Positions 55,085 to 64,000 of a stretch of 64,000 bases of DNA are shown here, piece by piece. The notes beneath the pieces were generated by a model. That model saw only the letters and a program-made list of their open reading frames with translations. It was not told the DNA's origin and searched no databases. How positions within the stretch are numbered: position 1 is the stretch's first letter; every line of letters starts with the position of its first letter. Source of the stretch: Pseudothauera lacus (GTDB lineage: Bacteria; Pseudomonadota; Gammaproteobacteria; Burkholderiales; Rhodocyclaceae). The position numbers and the translations under genes were made by a program. The DNA lies in the NCBI RefSeq assembly GCF_003034845.1, contig NZ_PZKC01000013.1:52922-116921 (forward strand). Direction: 5' to 3'.

Positions 55085-56158
55085 ATGACCTTCAAGCAGC
55101 CCATCCCCACCATCCGCCGCGACGCCGACGGCGTCGTCATCCTCGACCAGACCCTGCTGCCGCATCGCTGCGCGCAGCACCGCCTGTCCACGCTGGACGA
55201 AGTCGCCCACGCCATCCGCAGCATGCAGGTGCGCGGCGCGCCGCTGATCGGCGCCACGGCGGCCTACGGGGTGGCGATCGCGCTCGGTCGCGATGCCGCG
55301 GACGAGGCCCTCGACCACGCCCTGCGTGCGCTCGCGGCAACGCGCCCGACCGCGGTCAACCTGCACTGGGCGCTGGGCCGCATGGGTGCCCGCCTGCTGC
55401 CACTGGCGCCCTCCGCACGCGCCGAGGCAGCCTGGCTGGAGGCCGAGGCGATTCGCCTGGAGGATCAGGAAACCTGCGCCGCAATCGGCCGCCACGGCCT
55501 GGCGCTGATCGAGGCGGTGGCGGCGCGGCGCCCCGGTCCGGTGCGCGTGATGACCCACTGCAACGCCGGCTGGGTGGCGACCTGCGGCGCCGGCACGGCG
55601 CTGGCACCGGTGTATGCGGCGCACGCGCGCGGCATCGCCGTGCATGTGCTGGTGTCCGAAACCCGCCCGCGCAACCAGGGCCTGCTCACCGCCTGGGAGC
55701 TGCGCGAAGCCGGCGTGCCGCACAGCCTGATCGCCGACAACGCTGCGGGCATCCTGCTGGCACGCGGCGACACCGATCTGGTGATCACCGGCGCCGACCG
55801 CGTCGCCGCCAACGGCGACAGCGCCAACAAGGTGGGGACCTGCCTGAAAGCACTCGCCGCCCAGGATGCCGGCGTGCCCTTCTACATTGCCGCGCCCTTC
55901 TCGACGCTGGATTTCGCCTGCCCTGATGGCAGCGCGATCCCGATCGAGGACCGCGACGCCGACGAACTGCGCTGCGTGAACGGGCTGGACGCCGCCGGCC
56001 AACTCACCAGCCTGCGCCAGGCGCCGGAAGACATGGCGGTGATCAACCCGGCCTTCGACGTCACCCCCGCGCGCCTGATCCGCGGCATCATCACCGAGCG
56101 CGGCATTGCCGCCCCTGGCGCGCTGCGCGAGATGTTCCCCGCGGCAGAACCCAGCTGA
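55085..56158 (+). CDS. mtnA: S-methyl-5-thioribose-1-phosphate isomerase
   Basis: This 357-residue isomerase converts 5-methylthioribose-1-phosphate to the ribulose form. The catalytic residues are C159 (THCNAGW) and D238 (ITGADRVA), with MQVRGAPLIGATAAYG and NKVGTC. The start has no ribosome site and a TAGAAT hexamer ends 6 nt before it, so the mRNA may be leaderless. Its stop overlaps the start of the downstream aldolase gene (TGATG). Confidence 0.94.
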   Translation: MTFKQPIPTIRRDADGVVILDQTLLPHRCAQHRLSTLDEVAHAIRSMQVRGAPLIGATAAYGVAIALGRDAADEALDHALRALAATRPTAVNLHWALGRMGARLLPLAPSARAEAAWLEAEAIRLEDQETCAAIGRHGLALIEAVAARRPGPVRVMTHCNAGWVATCGAGTALAPVYAAHARGIAVHVLVSETRPRNQGLLTAWELREAGVPHSLIADNAAGILLARGDTDLVITGADRVAANGDSANKVGTCLKALAAQDAGVPFYIAAPFSTLDFACPDGSAIPIEDRDADELRCVNGLDAAGQLTSLRQAPEDMAVINPAFDVTPARLIRGIITERGIAAPGALREMFPAAEPS

Positions 56159-56814
56159 TGGACGCCAGCCCCGCGCAGCGCGCCGCACTGCTCGCCACCG
56201 CCCGCGCGATGGGTGCCGCGCGCCTCAACGTCGGCACCGCGGGCAACGCCAGCCTGCGCCTGGGCGCCGACGGCAGCTACCTGATCACCCCCACCGGCCT
56301 GCCTGCGGAAGCCTGCACGGCGGCGGACATGGTACCGATGGGCGCGGACGGCAACGCCCACGGCGCCCGCGCGCCGTCGTCCGAATGGCGACTGCACCAC
56401 GACATCTACGCCCGCCGCCCGCAAGCCGGCGCCATCGTGCACGCGCATGCGCCCTTCGCCACCGCGCTGGCCTGCCAGCGCCGCGAGATTCCGCCCTTCC
56501 ACTACATGATCGCGCGCTTCGGCGGCAGCACCGTGCGCTGCGCCGGCTACGCCACCTTCGGCACCCAGGCGCTCTCCGACCTCGCCCTCGCCGCGCTCGA
56601 CGAGCGCTGCGCCTGCCTGCTGGCCAACCACGGCATGGTGGTGTTCGGCCGCGACACCGCCCACGCGCTGGCACTGGCGATCGAGTTCGAGATGCTGTGC
56701 GAACAGTACTGGCGCAGCCTGCAACTGGGCGCACCGGTGCTGCTCGCGGAGGCGGAGATGGCCGAAGTGGTGGCGCGCTTCAGCTGGTACGGCCAGCCGC
56801 AGGAAAACGGCTGA
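56158..56814 (+). CDS. Class II aldolase, fuculose-1-phosphate aldolase-like
   Basis: The 218-residue zinc aldolase has E76 (SSEWRLH), H95 and H97 (VHAHAPF) and H158 (LLANHGMV), which match the acid/base and three zinc ligands of FucA. FHYMIARFGG and YATFGTQALSD also follow FucA, not the MtnB dehydratase. Coupled to mtnA, it probably cleaves 5-methylthioribulose-1-phosphate or 5-deoxyribulose-1-phosphate to DHAP and an aldehyde (the Ald2 reaction of the DHAP shunt). MtnB activity cannot be excluded. Confidence 0.8.
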   Translation: MDASPAQRAALLATARAMGAARLNVGTAGNASLRLGADGSYLITPTGLPAEACTAADMVPMGADGNAHGARAPSSEWRLHHDIYARRPQAGAIVHAHAPFATALACQRREIPPFHYMIARFGGSTVRCAGYATFGTQALSDLALAALDERCACLLANHGMVVFGRDTAHALALAIEFEMLCEQYWRSLQLGAPVLLAEAEMAEVVARFSWYGQPQENG

Positions 56815-56820
56815 GACCTC

Positions 56821-57609
56821 TCAGCCCTGCCCGGCCGCGGCCTCGATGCTGCGCGCCAGGTAGACCAGGCGTGGCCCCAGATCCTTCTCGATGCGCGCGG
56901 CGGTGAGCGCAAAGGCCGGCCCGCTGGCGGAGAGCACGAGCAGGTCGTGATCGGGGCACAGCAGCGGCACCGCCACCGCGTTGGTCTCACGGTTCCAGTC
57001 GCCCAGCGAGGTGCAGTAGCCATGCGCGCGGAATTCCTCCATCGCCTGCGCCATGCCCTGCTCCACCGCCGCCCAGGCCTCCGGCTCGCGGCGGCGTACC
57101 TGGGCGAGGAGGAAATCGCGCTCGGCAGCGGGCAGCGCGCACAGGAAGGCGCGCCCGATCGAAGTGGTGGTCATCGGCAACTGCATGCCGGTGCTCACCT
57201 TCAGCGTCACCAGCGAACGCGGCCGGCAGTTCTCCAGATAGATCATGTTGAGGCGGTCGCGCGTCGCCAGCGACACCAGCGCATGCGCGTACTCGGCCAG
57301 ATCCTGCATCAGCGGGCGGGCGATCTCGCGTACGGTGACGTTGCCCAGCGCAGCGTGCCCCAGCGCCAGCACCGCAGGCGTGACCCGATAGCGCCCGCTG
57401 GATTCGTCCGCCTTCAGATAGCCCAACTCCACCAGCGTGTGGGTGAGGCGCGAAACCGTGGACTTGGCCAGCCCGGTGCGGGCGGCGAGCTCACCGTTGG
57501 ACAGCAGCCGGGTCTGGGTGGAGAAGCAGCGCAGCACCTCCAGCCCCCGTGCCAACGCGGTGACGAACTGGCGGTCACCACCCTGCTCGCCAGATTCATT
57601 ATTCTGCAT
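56821..57609 (-). CDS. IclR-family transcriptional regulator
   Basis: The 262-residue regulator has an N-terminal winged HTH (about 18-80, NGELAARTGLAKSTVSRLTHTL) and a C-terminal IclR effector domain (about 90-255). The start MQNNESG at 57609 is used. A 15-bp palindrome overlaps this start codon and a matching one lies upstream of the divergent gcdH, so it probably represses itself and the glutaryl-CoA genes. The effector may be glutarate or glutaryl-CoA. Confidence 0.88.
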   Translation of the reverse strand: MQNNESGEQGGDRQFVTALARGLEVLRCFSTQTRLLSNGELAARTGLAKSTVSRLTHTLVELGYLKADESSGRYRVTPAVLALGHAALGNVTVREIARPLMQDLAEYAHALVSLATRDRLNMIYLENCRPRSLVTLKVSTGMQLPMTTTSIGRAFLCALPAAERDFLLAQVRRREPEAWAAVEQGMAQAMEEFRAHGYCTSLGDWNRETNAVAVPLLCPDHDLLVLSASGPAFALTAARIEKDLGPRLVYLARSIEAAAGQG

Positions 57610-57616
57610 AGCGGAA
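57602..57616. promoter_or_regulatory. Candidate IclR operator 1, overlapping the regulator start codon
   Basis: TTCTGCATAGCGGAA is a near-perfect inverted repeat of the form TTCCGC-N3-GCGGAA, with one mismatch. It covers the iclR start codon at 57607-57609, so binding would block translation or transcription of the regulator itself. Confidence 0.65.
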
Positions 57617-57717
57617 CACCTTGAGTTGTAAAAGCTCACTTGACTGCGTCTGACCAACGAAGTCCTTCACATATCGACCAATTTTTGTCACGATGATAAC
57701 ACTACCGCAAAACAAAG

Positions 57718-57732
57718 TTCCGCAGTGCGGAA
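57718..57732. promoter_or_regulatory. Candidate IclR operator 2, upstream of gcdH
   Basis: TTCCGCAGTGCGGAA is a perfect inverted repeat with 7-bp arms and a central G. It ends 23 bp before the gcdH start codon, in the place where a repressor would block the promoter. The match to operator 1 (14 of 15 when aligned in either orientation, allowing the centre) supports one regulator for both. Confidence 0.75.
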
Positions 57733-57755
57733 TTAACGCTATCACGAGGGCGCAT

Positions 57756-58937
<1,182 letters not shown>

Positions 58938-58939
58938 TC

Positions 58940-60133
58940 ATGAGCGGCGGCGCGCTTTCGCATCTCAAGGTGCTCGACCTGTCGCGCGTGCTGGCCGGCC
59001 CCTGGGCCACCCAGCTGCTCGGCGACCTCGGCGCCGAGGTGATCAAGGTCGAACGCCCCGGCGCCGGCGACGACACCCGCGCCTGGGGCCCGCCGTGGTT
59101 CGAGGCGGATGGCCGGCGCGAAGCCGCCTACTACCTGGCCACCAACCGCAACAAGCGCTCTGTGGCGATCGACATCACCCACCCCGACGGCCAGGCCCTG
59201 GTGCGCGAACTCGCCCGTGAAGCCGACGTGCTGGTGGAAAACTACAAGGTCGGCGGGCTGGCCAAATACGGCCTCGACTACGCCAGCCTGCGCGCGTTGA
59301 ACCCGCGCCTGGTGTATTGCTCGATCACCGGTTTCGGCCAGCACGGCCCCTACGCCGAACGCCCCGGCTACGATTTCCTGCTGCAGGCCATGGGCGGGCT
59401 GATGAGCATCACCGGCGAACCGGACGGCCCGCCGCAGAAGGTCGGCGTGGCGCTCACCGACATTCTCACCGGGCTCTACGCCACGGTCGGCATCCTCGCC
59501 GCGCTGGCCCATTGCGAGCGCACGGGCGAGGGCCAGCACATCGACCTCGCCCTGCTCGACGTGCAGGTCGCCTGCCTCGCCAATCAGGCAATGAACTACC
59601 TGGTCTCCGGCACGGCGCCGCAGCGCATGGGCAACGCCCACCCCAACATCGTGCCCTACCAGGCCTTCCCCACCGCGGACGGCGACATGGTGCTGACCAT
59701 TGGCAACGACCGCCAGTGGGCCGCCTTCTGCCAGCTCGCCGGCAAGCCGGAATGGGCCAGCGACGAGCGCTTCGCCACCAACGCAGCGCGCGTCGCCCAC
59801 CGCCACACGCTGATCCCGCTGCTGCGCCAGACCACGGTGATGAAGACCACCGACGAGTGGGTCGCCGCGCTGGAGGAAGCCGGTGTGCCGGGCGGGCCGA
59901 TCAACGATCTGGCGCGCGTGTTCGCCGACCCGCAGATCGTCCATCGCGGCATGCGCACGGAGATCGACGGCATTCCGCAGGTCGCCAACCCGCTGCATCT
60001 CTCCGCCACCCCGCCGGCCTACCGCAAGGCGCCGCCGGCGGTGGGCGCGGACAGCACAGCGGTGCTCGGCGCGCTGGACGGCATGGATGCGCAACGCCTC
60101 GCCGCGCTGCGTGCGGCGGGGGTAGTCGGATGA
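58940..60133 (+). CDS. Family III CoA transferase, likely glutarate CoA-transferase
   Basis: The 397-residue CaiB/BaiF-type enzyme begins MSGGALSHLKVLDLSRVLAGPWATQLLGDLGAEVIKVE. The catalytic aspartate is D174 in ALTDILTG. Linkage to gcdH, with a 2-nt gap, matches the succinyl-CoA:glutarate CoA-transferase (SUGCT) pairing known elsewhere. It would make glutaryl-CoA for GcdH. Unlike the other family III gene in this window it lacks the racemase His/Asp pair. Confidence 0.85.
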   Translation: MSGGALSHLKVLDLSRVLAGPWATQLLGDLGAEVIKVERPGAGDDTRAWGPPWFEADGRREAAYYLATNRNKRSVAIDITHPDGQALVRELAREADVLVENYKVGGLAKYGLDYASLRALNPRLVYCSITGFGQHGPYAERPGYDFLLQAMGGLMSITGEPDGPPQKVGVALTDILTGLYATVGILAALAHCERTGEGQHIDLALLDVQVACLANQAMNYLVSGTAPQRMGNAHPNIVPYQAFPTADGDMVLTIGNDRQWAAFCQLAGKPEWASDERFATNAARVAHRHTLIPLLRQTTVMKTTDEWVAALEEAGVPGGPINDLARVFADPQIVHRGMRTEIDGIPQVANPLHLSATPPAYRKAPPAVGADSTAVLGALDGMDAQRLAALRAAGVVG

Positions 60134-60286
60134 TCCGGCCGGAAACCAGGGCATCGCACAGGACGGCCGTGCGGGCAAACACGGATAGCCAGAAGCACCC
60201 CAGGACCGCAAAGTAGTTCGCTGCATCACCCAACGGGCGTCAGACCCGCAACACACACTGATTGATCAACCAGGTAGGAGACGACC

Positions 60287-61234
60287 ATGAAGTTGATTCG
60301 CACCCTCGGCCTTGCGGCCGCCCTCGTCGCCGCAGGCGCGGCCCATGCCCAGCAGCAGTTCGTCACCGTCCTCACCGGTGGCACCAGCGGGGTCTATTAC
60401 CCGCTCGGCGTGGCGCTCACCAAGGTGTATGGCGACAACATCCCCGGCATCCGTGCCACCGTACAATCGACCAAGGCCAGCGCGGAGAACCTCAACCTCC
60501 TGCAGGCCGGCCGTGGCGAAGTGGCCTTTGCGCTCGGCGACGCCGTCTCCGACGCATGGACCGGCAACGAGGAGGCCGGCTTCCGCACCAAGCTCGACAA
60601 ACTGCGCGGACTGGCCGGGATCTACGAGAACTACATCCAGATCGTCGCCTCGGCCGATTCCGGCATCCGCACGCTCGCCGACCTGCGCGGCAAGCGCGTC
60701 TCCGTCGGCGCGCCGCGCTCGGGCACCGAGCTCAACGCACGAGCCATCTTCCGCGGCGCCGGGATGAGCTACAGCGACCTCGGCAAGGTCGAGTACCTGC
60801 CCTTCGGCGAATCGGTGGAACTGATCAAGAACCGCCAGCTCGATGCCACCCTGCAGTCGGCCGGCCTCGGCGTGGCCTCCATCCGCGATCTGGCCAACTC
60901 GGTCAACATCGTCGTCATCCCGGTACCGGCCGAGGTGGTTGCCGCCATCGGCGATGCTGCCTACCAGCCCGCGGTGATCCCCGCCAACACCTACCAGGGC
61001 CAGAGCACCGACATCGCCACCGCAGCGATCCGCAACATCCTCGTCACCCACAGCGGCGTGCCCGAGAACACGGTATATGCAATGACCAAGTCGATGTTCG
61101 AGAACCTCGACCAGATGGTCGCCGCCCACGCCGCCGCACGCGGCATCCAGGCCGCAGGCGCTGCCGACAACCTGCCGCTGCCGCTGCACCCCGGAGCCGA
61201 GCGCTACTACCGCGAAGCCGGCCTGCTGAAGTAA
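60287..61234 (+). CDS. TAXI-family TRAP transporter solute-binding protein
   Basis: The 315-residue exported protein has a signal peptide (MKLIRTLGLAAALVAAGAAHA) and the TAXI-type start FVTVLTGGTSGVYYPLGVALTKVY. It binds the solute for the fused TRAP permease 124 bp downstream. An AGGAG ribosome site precedes the start. With gcdH and the CoA transferase upstream, the solute may be glutarate or another dicarboxylate. Confidence 0.9.
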   Translation: MKLIRTLGLAAALVAAGAAHAQQQFVTVLTGGTSGVYYPLGVALTKVYGDNIPGIRATVQSTKASAENLNLLQAGRGEVAFALGDAVSDAWTGNEEAGFRTKLDKLRGLAGIYENYIQIVASADSGIRTLADLRGKRVSVGAPRSGTELNARAIFRGAGMSYSDLGKVEYLPFGESVELIKNRQLDATLQSAGLGVASIRDLANSVNIVVIPVPAEVVAAIGDAAYQPAVIPANTYQGQSTDIATAAIRNILVTHSGVPENTVYAMTKSMFENLDQMVAAHAAARGIQAAGAADNLPLPLHPGAERYYREAGLLK

Positions 61235-61358
61235 GGCCGTCCCCGGGCGCCACCTCGATGACCCAGCGCGGCATCGAGGTGGCGCATGCGGCACCCCCAC
61301 GCAGGCCCCCACTCATGACCGCCGCCGAGCGTCCGCCGCGGCACCGGAGCCGTCCCGC

Positions 61359-63398
61359 ATGACGACCAGTTCGCACGACGCCCACATCGTCCCCTTCGGC
61401 TGGGACAAGGGGCTGCAGGGCCGCGCCCTGTTCCTCATCGCCATCGCCTTTTCCGCCTACCAGATCGTCGTGGCGGCCTACCACCCGCTGTCCTCGCAGG
61501 TGGTGCGCGCCATTCACGTCGGTTTCATGCTGCTGATGTGCTTTGCACTGCTGCAGCACTGGCTGCCCCGCCGCCAGGTGCCGGTGCTGGCCTGGACGGC
61601 CGGCCTGCTCGCCTTCACCCTCGCCTTCTACCACTGGTATTTCGAGGCCGACCTCATCGTTCGCGCCGGCGATCCCACCCAGCTCGACATCATCGTCGGC
61701 AGCATCACCCTGCTGCTGGTCTTCGAGGCCGCCCGCCGCATCATGGGCCCGGCGCTGCCGCTGATCTGCGCCGCCTTCCTCGCCTACGCCCTGTTCGGCC
61801 AGCACCTGCCCGGCGACTTCGCCCACCGCGGCTACGCCTTCGACCAGCTCATCGAGCACCTCACCTTCGGCACCGAGGGCATCTACGGCATCCCGACCTA
61901 CGTCAGCGCCACCTACATCTTCCTCTTCATCCTCTTCGGCGCCTTCCTCGAACAGGCCGGCATGATCAGGCTGTTCACCGACTTCGCCCTCGGCACCGTG
62001 GGCCACACCCGCGGCGGCCCGGCCAAGGTGTCGGTGGTCACCTCCGGGATGATGGGCACCATCAACGGCTCCGGGGTGGCCAACGTGGTGACCACCGGGC
62101 AGTTCACCATCCCGCTGATGAAGCGCTTCGGCTACCGCCCGGAGTTCGCCGGCGGCGTTGAGGCCACCTCCAGCATGGGCGGGCAGATCATGCCGCCGGT
62201 AATGGGCGCGGTGGCCTTCATCATGGCCGAAACCATCGGCGTGGCCTACGTGGAGATCGTCAAGGCGGCGATCATCCCGGCCATCCTGTACTTCGTCACC
62301 GCGTTCTGGATGGTGCACCTGGAAGCCGGCCGCTGCGGTCTGCACGGCATTCCGAAGAACGAATGCCCCGACCCTTGGGCCGCCGTGAAGAAGCACTGGT
62401 ACCTGCTGCTGCCGCTGGCGGTGCTGGTGGGTCTGCTGTTCTCCGGCTACACCCCGCTGTTCTCCGGCATGGTCGGCCTGGCGCTCACCGCAGTGCTGAT
62501 CCTCGGCGCCGCCGTCGCCCTGCGCCTCAAGGGCAACGCCCTGCGCGCCGCGTTCTGGATCGCCCTCGGCATCCTGTGCTCGGGCTTCTACAAGTGGGGC
62601 ATCACCGCGATCATGCTGCTGATCGCGGCCCTGGTGGCGATCTGTCTGCTCATCCAGGGCGGTCGCGCCACCCTGCGCATCGCCGCCAACGCGCTCGCCG
62701 ACGGCGCCCGCCATGCGCTGCCGGTGGGGGTAGCCTGCGCACTGGTCGGGGTCATCATCGGCGTGCTCACCCTCACCGGCGCGGCCACCACCTTTGCCAA
62801 CACCATCATCTCGCTGGGGCAGGACAGCCTGCTGCTGTCGCTGATGCTCACCATGCTGGTGTGCCTGCTGCTGGGCATGGGCATCCCCACCATCCCCAAC
62901 TACATCATCACCAGCTCGCTGGCGGCCCCGGCATTGCTCGAACTGGGTGTGCCGCTGATCGTCAGCCACATGTTCGTGTTCTATTTCGGCATCCTCGCCG
63001 ACCTCACCCCGCCAGTGGCGCTGGCCGCCTTTGCCGCCGCCCCCATCGCCGGGGTGTCCGGCATGCGCATCGGCGTGCAGGCGGTACGCGTGGCGCTCGC
63101 CGGCTTCGTGGTGCCCTACATGGCAGTGTATGCGCCGGAACTGATGCTGCAGGGTGACCCCACGCTGTGGGCGGTGATCTACATCGTCTTCAAGGCACTG
63201 GTGGCGATTGCCCTGTGGGGCGTGGCCTCCATTGGCTACTTGTGGCAACCGGTGAGCTGGCCGCTACGCATCGCGGCCTTCCTCACCGCCCTGTGCCTGG
63301 TCGCCGCGCTGCCGGTCACCGACGAGATCGGCCTCGGCGGCGCCGCCCTGCTGTTCGCCTGGCTGGCCTGGAGCAAGCGCCGCAGCGCCGCGGCATGA
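61359..63398 (+). CDS. TRAP transporter fused permease (DctQ-DctM type)
   Basis: The 679-residue membrane protein has about 17-19 hydrophobic segments, with the small-subunit-like region in the first 170 residues fused to the large DctM domain. Typical motifs are GMMGTINGSGVANVVTTGQFTIPLMKR and MGIPTIPNYIITSSLAAPAL. It drives sodium- or proton-coupled uptake with the TAXI protein. The gene overlaps the following DUF1850 gene by 4 bp. Confidence 0.92.
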   Translation: MTTSSHDAHIVPFGWDKGLQGRALFLIAIAFSAYQIVVAAYHPLSSQVVRAIHVGFMLLMCFALLQHWLPRRQVPVLAWTAGLLAFTLAFYHWYFEADLIVRAGDPTQLDIIVGSITLLLVFEAARRIMGPALPLICAAFLAYALFGQHLPGDFAHRGYAFDQLIEHLTFGTEGIYGIPTYVSATYIFLFILFGAFLEQAGMIRLFTDFALGTVGHTRGGPAKVSVVTSGMMGTINGSGVANVVTTGQFTIPLMKRFGYRPEFAGGVEATSSMGGQIMPPVMGAVAFIMAETIGVAYVEIVKAAIIPAILYFVTAFWMVHLEAGRCGLHGIPKNECPDPWAAVKKHWYLLLPLAVLVGLLFSGYTPLFSGMVGLALTAVLILGAAVALRLKGNALRAAFWIALGILCSGFYKWGITAIMLLIAALVAICLLIQGGRATLRIAANALADGARHALPVGVACALVGVIIGVLTLTGAATTFANTIISLGQDSLLLSLMLTMLVCLLLGMGIPTIPNYIITSSLAAPALLELGVPLIVSHMFVFYFGILADLTPPVALAAFAAAPIAGVSGMRIGVQAVRVALAGFVVPYMAVYAPELMLQGDPTLWAVIYIVFKALVAIALWGVASIGYLWQPVSWPLRIAAFLTALCLVAALPVTDEIGLGGAALLFAWLAWSKRRSAAA

Positions 63399-63796
63399 GC
63401 GGCCTGTGCCTGCTCAGCGGCGCGCTGGGCGCCTTCCTGCCGGCGGGCAGCTTCACGCTGGCGTGGCTGCACTCCATCGAACAGGTGCGCTGGGAGGAGG
63501 ACTGGCGCATCGTCGCCGCCGGCCCGGCCTACGTGCTGCAACTCGACGCGGCGCGGGTACACGGTTCGGCCGCCGGCATGGAACCTCCGCCAGGCGCCCG
63601 GCTGCGCGACGGCGTCTGGCACTACACCGCCGACGACCTCCGCGTCGACACCCTGGACCTTGCCCACTCACCCTACACCGCCGGATACGAACTGTGCATC
63701 GACGGTCATTGCCGGGCACTGAGCGAATATCTGACGGGCATCGGCAGCGGGCCGGCAACCATCCGTCTGCGCGGCTGCGAAGGCCCGGGCGATTGA
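63395..63796 (+). CDS. DUF1850-domain protein
   Basis: The 133-residue protein begins MSGLCLLSGALGAFLPAGSFTLAWLHSIEQVRWEEDWRI, which contains the conserved HSIEQ of DUF1850, and holds YTAGYELCIDGHCRALSEYL. The first 25 residues are hydrophobic and may anchor it to the membrane. DUF1850 genes are usually next to TAXI-TRAP permeases; the function is unknown. Its ATG overlaps the permease stop (ATGA). Confidence 0.88.
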   Translation: MSGLCLLSGALGAFLPAGSFTLAWLHSIEQVRWEEDWRIVAAGPAYVLQLDAARVHGSAAGMEPPPGARLRDGVWHYTADDLRVDTLDLAHSPYTAGYELCIDGHCRALSEYLTGIGSGPATIRLRGCEGPGD

Positions 63797-63815
63797 GCAC
63801 GCCCGCAGGGCGGTA

Positions 63816-64000
63816 ATCGGGATAGGGGGGAGCCGTGAGGCTCCGCCCCTCCCACACCACCCGGCATGCGGGCCCGCACCGGGCGGTTGGAATAGTTGAG
63901 GTCGGCATGCAGGGACGAATCCCTTAGCACCGCCTGAAGCTGCTGGTCTCTGATCCGCCGGATTTGGTTCCTCGCTGCCGGAGTGTTTGGGGCTTCACCC
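63816..64000 (-). mobile_element. 3' end of a group II intron (domains V and VI), body beyond window
   Basis: On the minus strand, domain V is 63856-63887: a 9-bp lower helix (63879-63887 with 63856-63864, a G-U pair in a CGC-type triad), a 2-nt bulge (63865-63866) and a 4-bp upper helix with a 4-nt loop. After 2 nt, domain VI is 63819-63853: a long stem with a single bulged A at 63823. The presumed 3' splice site is after GAT at 63816, placing the branch A 8 nt from the end, as in group II introns. 63888-64000 would be the 3' part of domain IV. No reverse-transcriptase reading frame is seen within the window. Confidence 0.75.

Noticed and set aside
63706..63930. A short minus-strand frame through the intron end
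   Set aside because: It crosses the domain V/VI RNA structure and the DUF1850 gene; the sequence is better explained as structured intron RNA.

Overview
The window is GC-rich, gene-dense chromosomal DNA of a betaproteobacterium, most likely in the Thauera/Azoarcus/Aromatoleum group of the Rhodocyclales. This placement is an inference. It rests on the gene order tRNA-Tyr, -Gly, -Thr, tuf, tRNA-Trp, secE, nusG, rplKAJL, rpoBC, rpsL, rpsG, fusA, on a PhaM-type PHA-granule protein, on a fused indolepyruvate:ferredoxin oxidoreductase, on fused isobutyryl-CoA mutase, and on several acyl-CoA and aromatic-acid type catabolic genes.

Region 1 (1-15037, all minus strand) is the transcription/translation core. 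It starts at a near-consensus promoter with a GC-rich discriminator upstream of tRNA-Tyr and runs through three tRNAs, tuf, tRNA-Trp, secE-nusG, rplKAJL, rpoBC and the str operon to the cut-off start of fusA. Its junctions are punctuated by hairpins: an L10-leader region before rplJ, an attenuator-like stem and a long inverted repeat between rplL and rpoB, a compound hairpin between rpoB and rpoC, a strong intrinsic terminator only 16 nt before rpsL, and a second one between rpsG and fusA.

Region 2 (15130-26099, mostly plus) holds a D-lactate-dehydrogenase-type flavoprotein, the 1189-residue indolepyruvate oxidoreductase, a membrane-anchored methyltransferase, an orphan ParA-like ATPase, a signalling unit (periplasmic binding protein plus hybrid histidine kinase, with a divergent LuxR-type regulator) and phaM.

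Region 3 (26116-36876, minus) is an AEC permease and, separated from it by a strong terminator, an eight-gene operon: acyl-CoA synthetase, livG, livH, livM, binding protein, livF, a PaaK-like ligase with a degenerate phosphate loop, and an AMACR-like family III CoA-transferase protein. It looks like a system for uptake and CoA activation of a branched or ring-containing carboxylic acid.

Region 4 (37098-50356) contains a PAS-GGDEF-EAL protein, a DUF4139 exported protein, fused isobutyryl-CoA mutase with a divergent AraC regulator, a second hybrid kinase/OmpR-type regulator pair, a VOC-fold protein and a KamA-family radical SAM aminomutase.

Region 5 (50615-63796) has pilR-pilS with a small PP0621-type protein, a methionine aminotransferase divergent from mtnA and a fuculose-phosphate-type aldolase (a likely 5-methylthioribose or 5-deoxyribose salvage pair), and then a glutarate-type module: an IclR regulator with two matching palindromic operators, gcdH, a CoA transferase, and a TAXI-TRAP transporter with a DUF1850 protein.

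The right edge (63816-64000, minus) folds as domains V and VI of a group II intron whose body lies beyond the window. No CRISPR array, rRNA, prophage or IS transposase was seen, and no gene-free stretch is longer than 300 bases.
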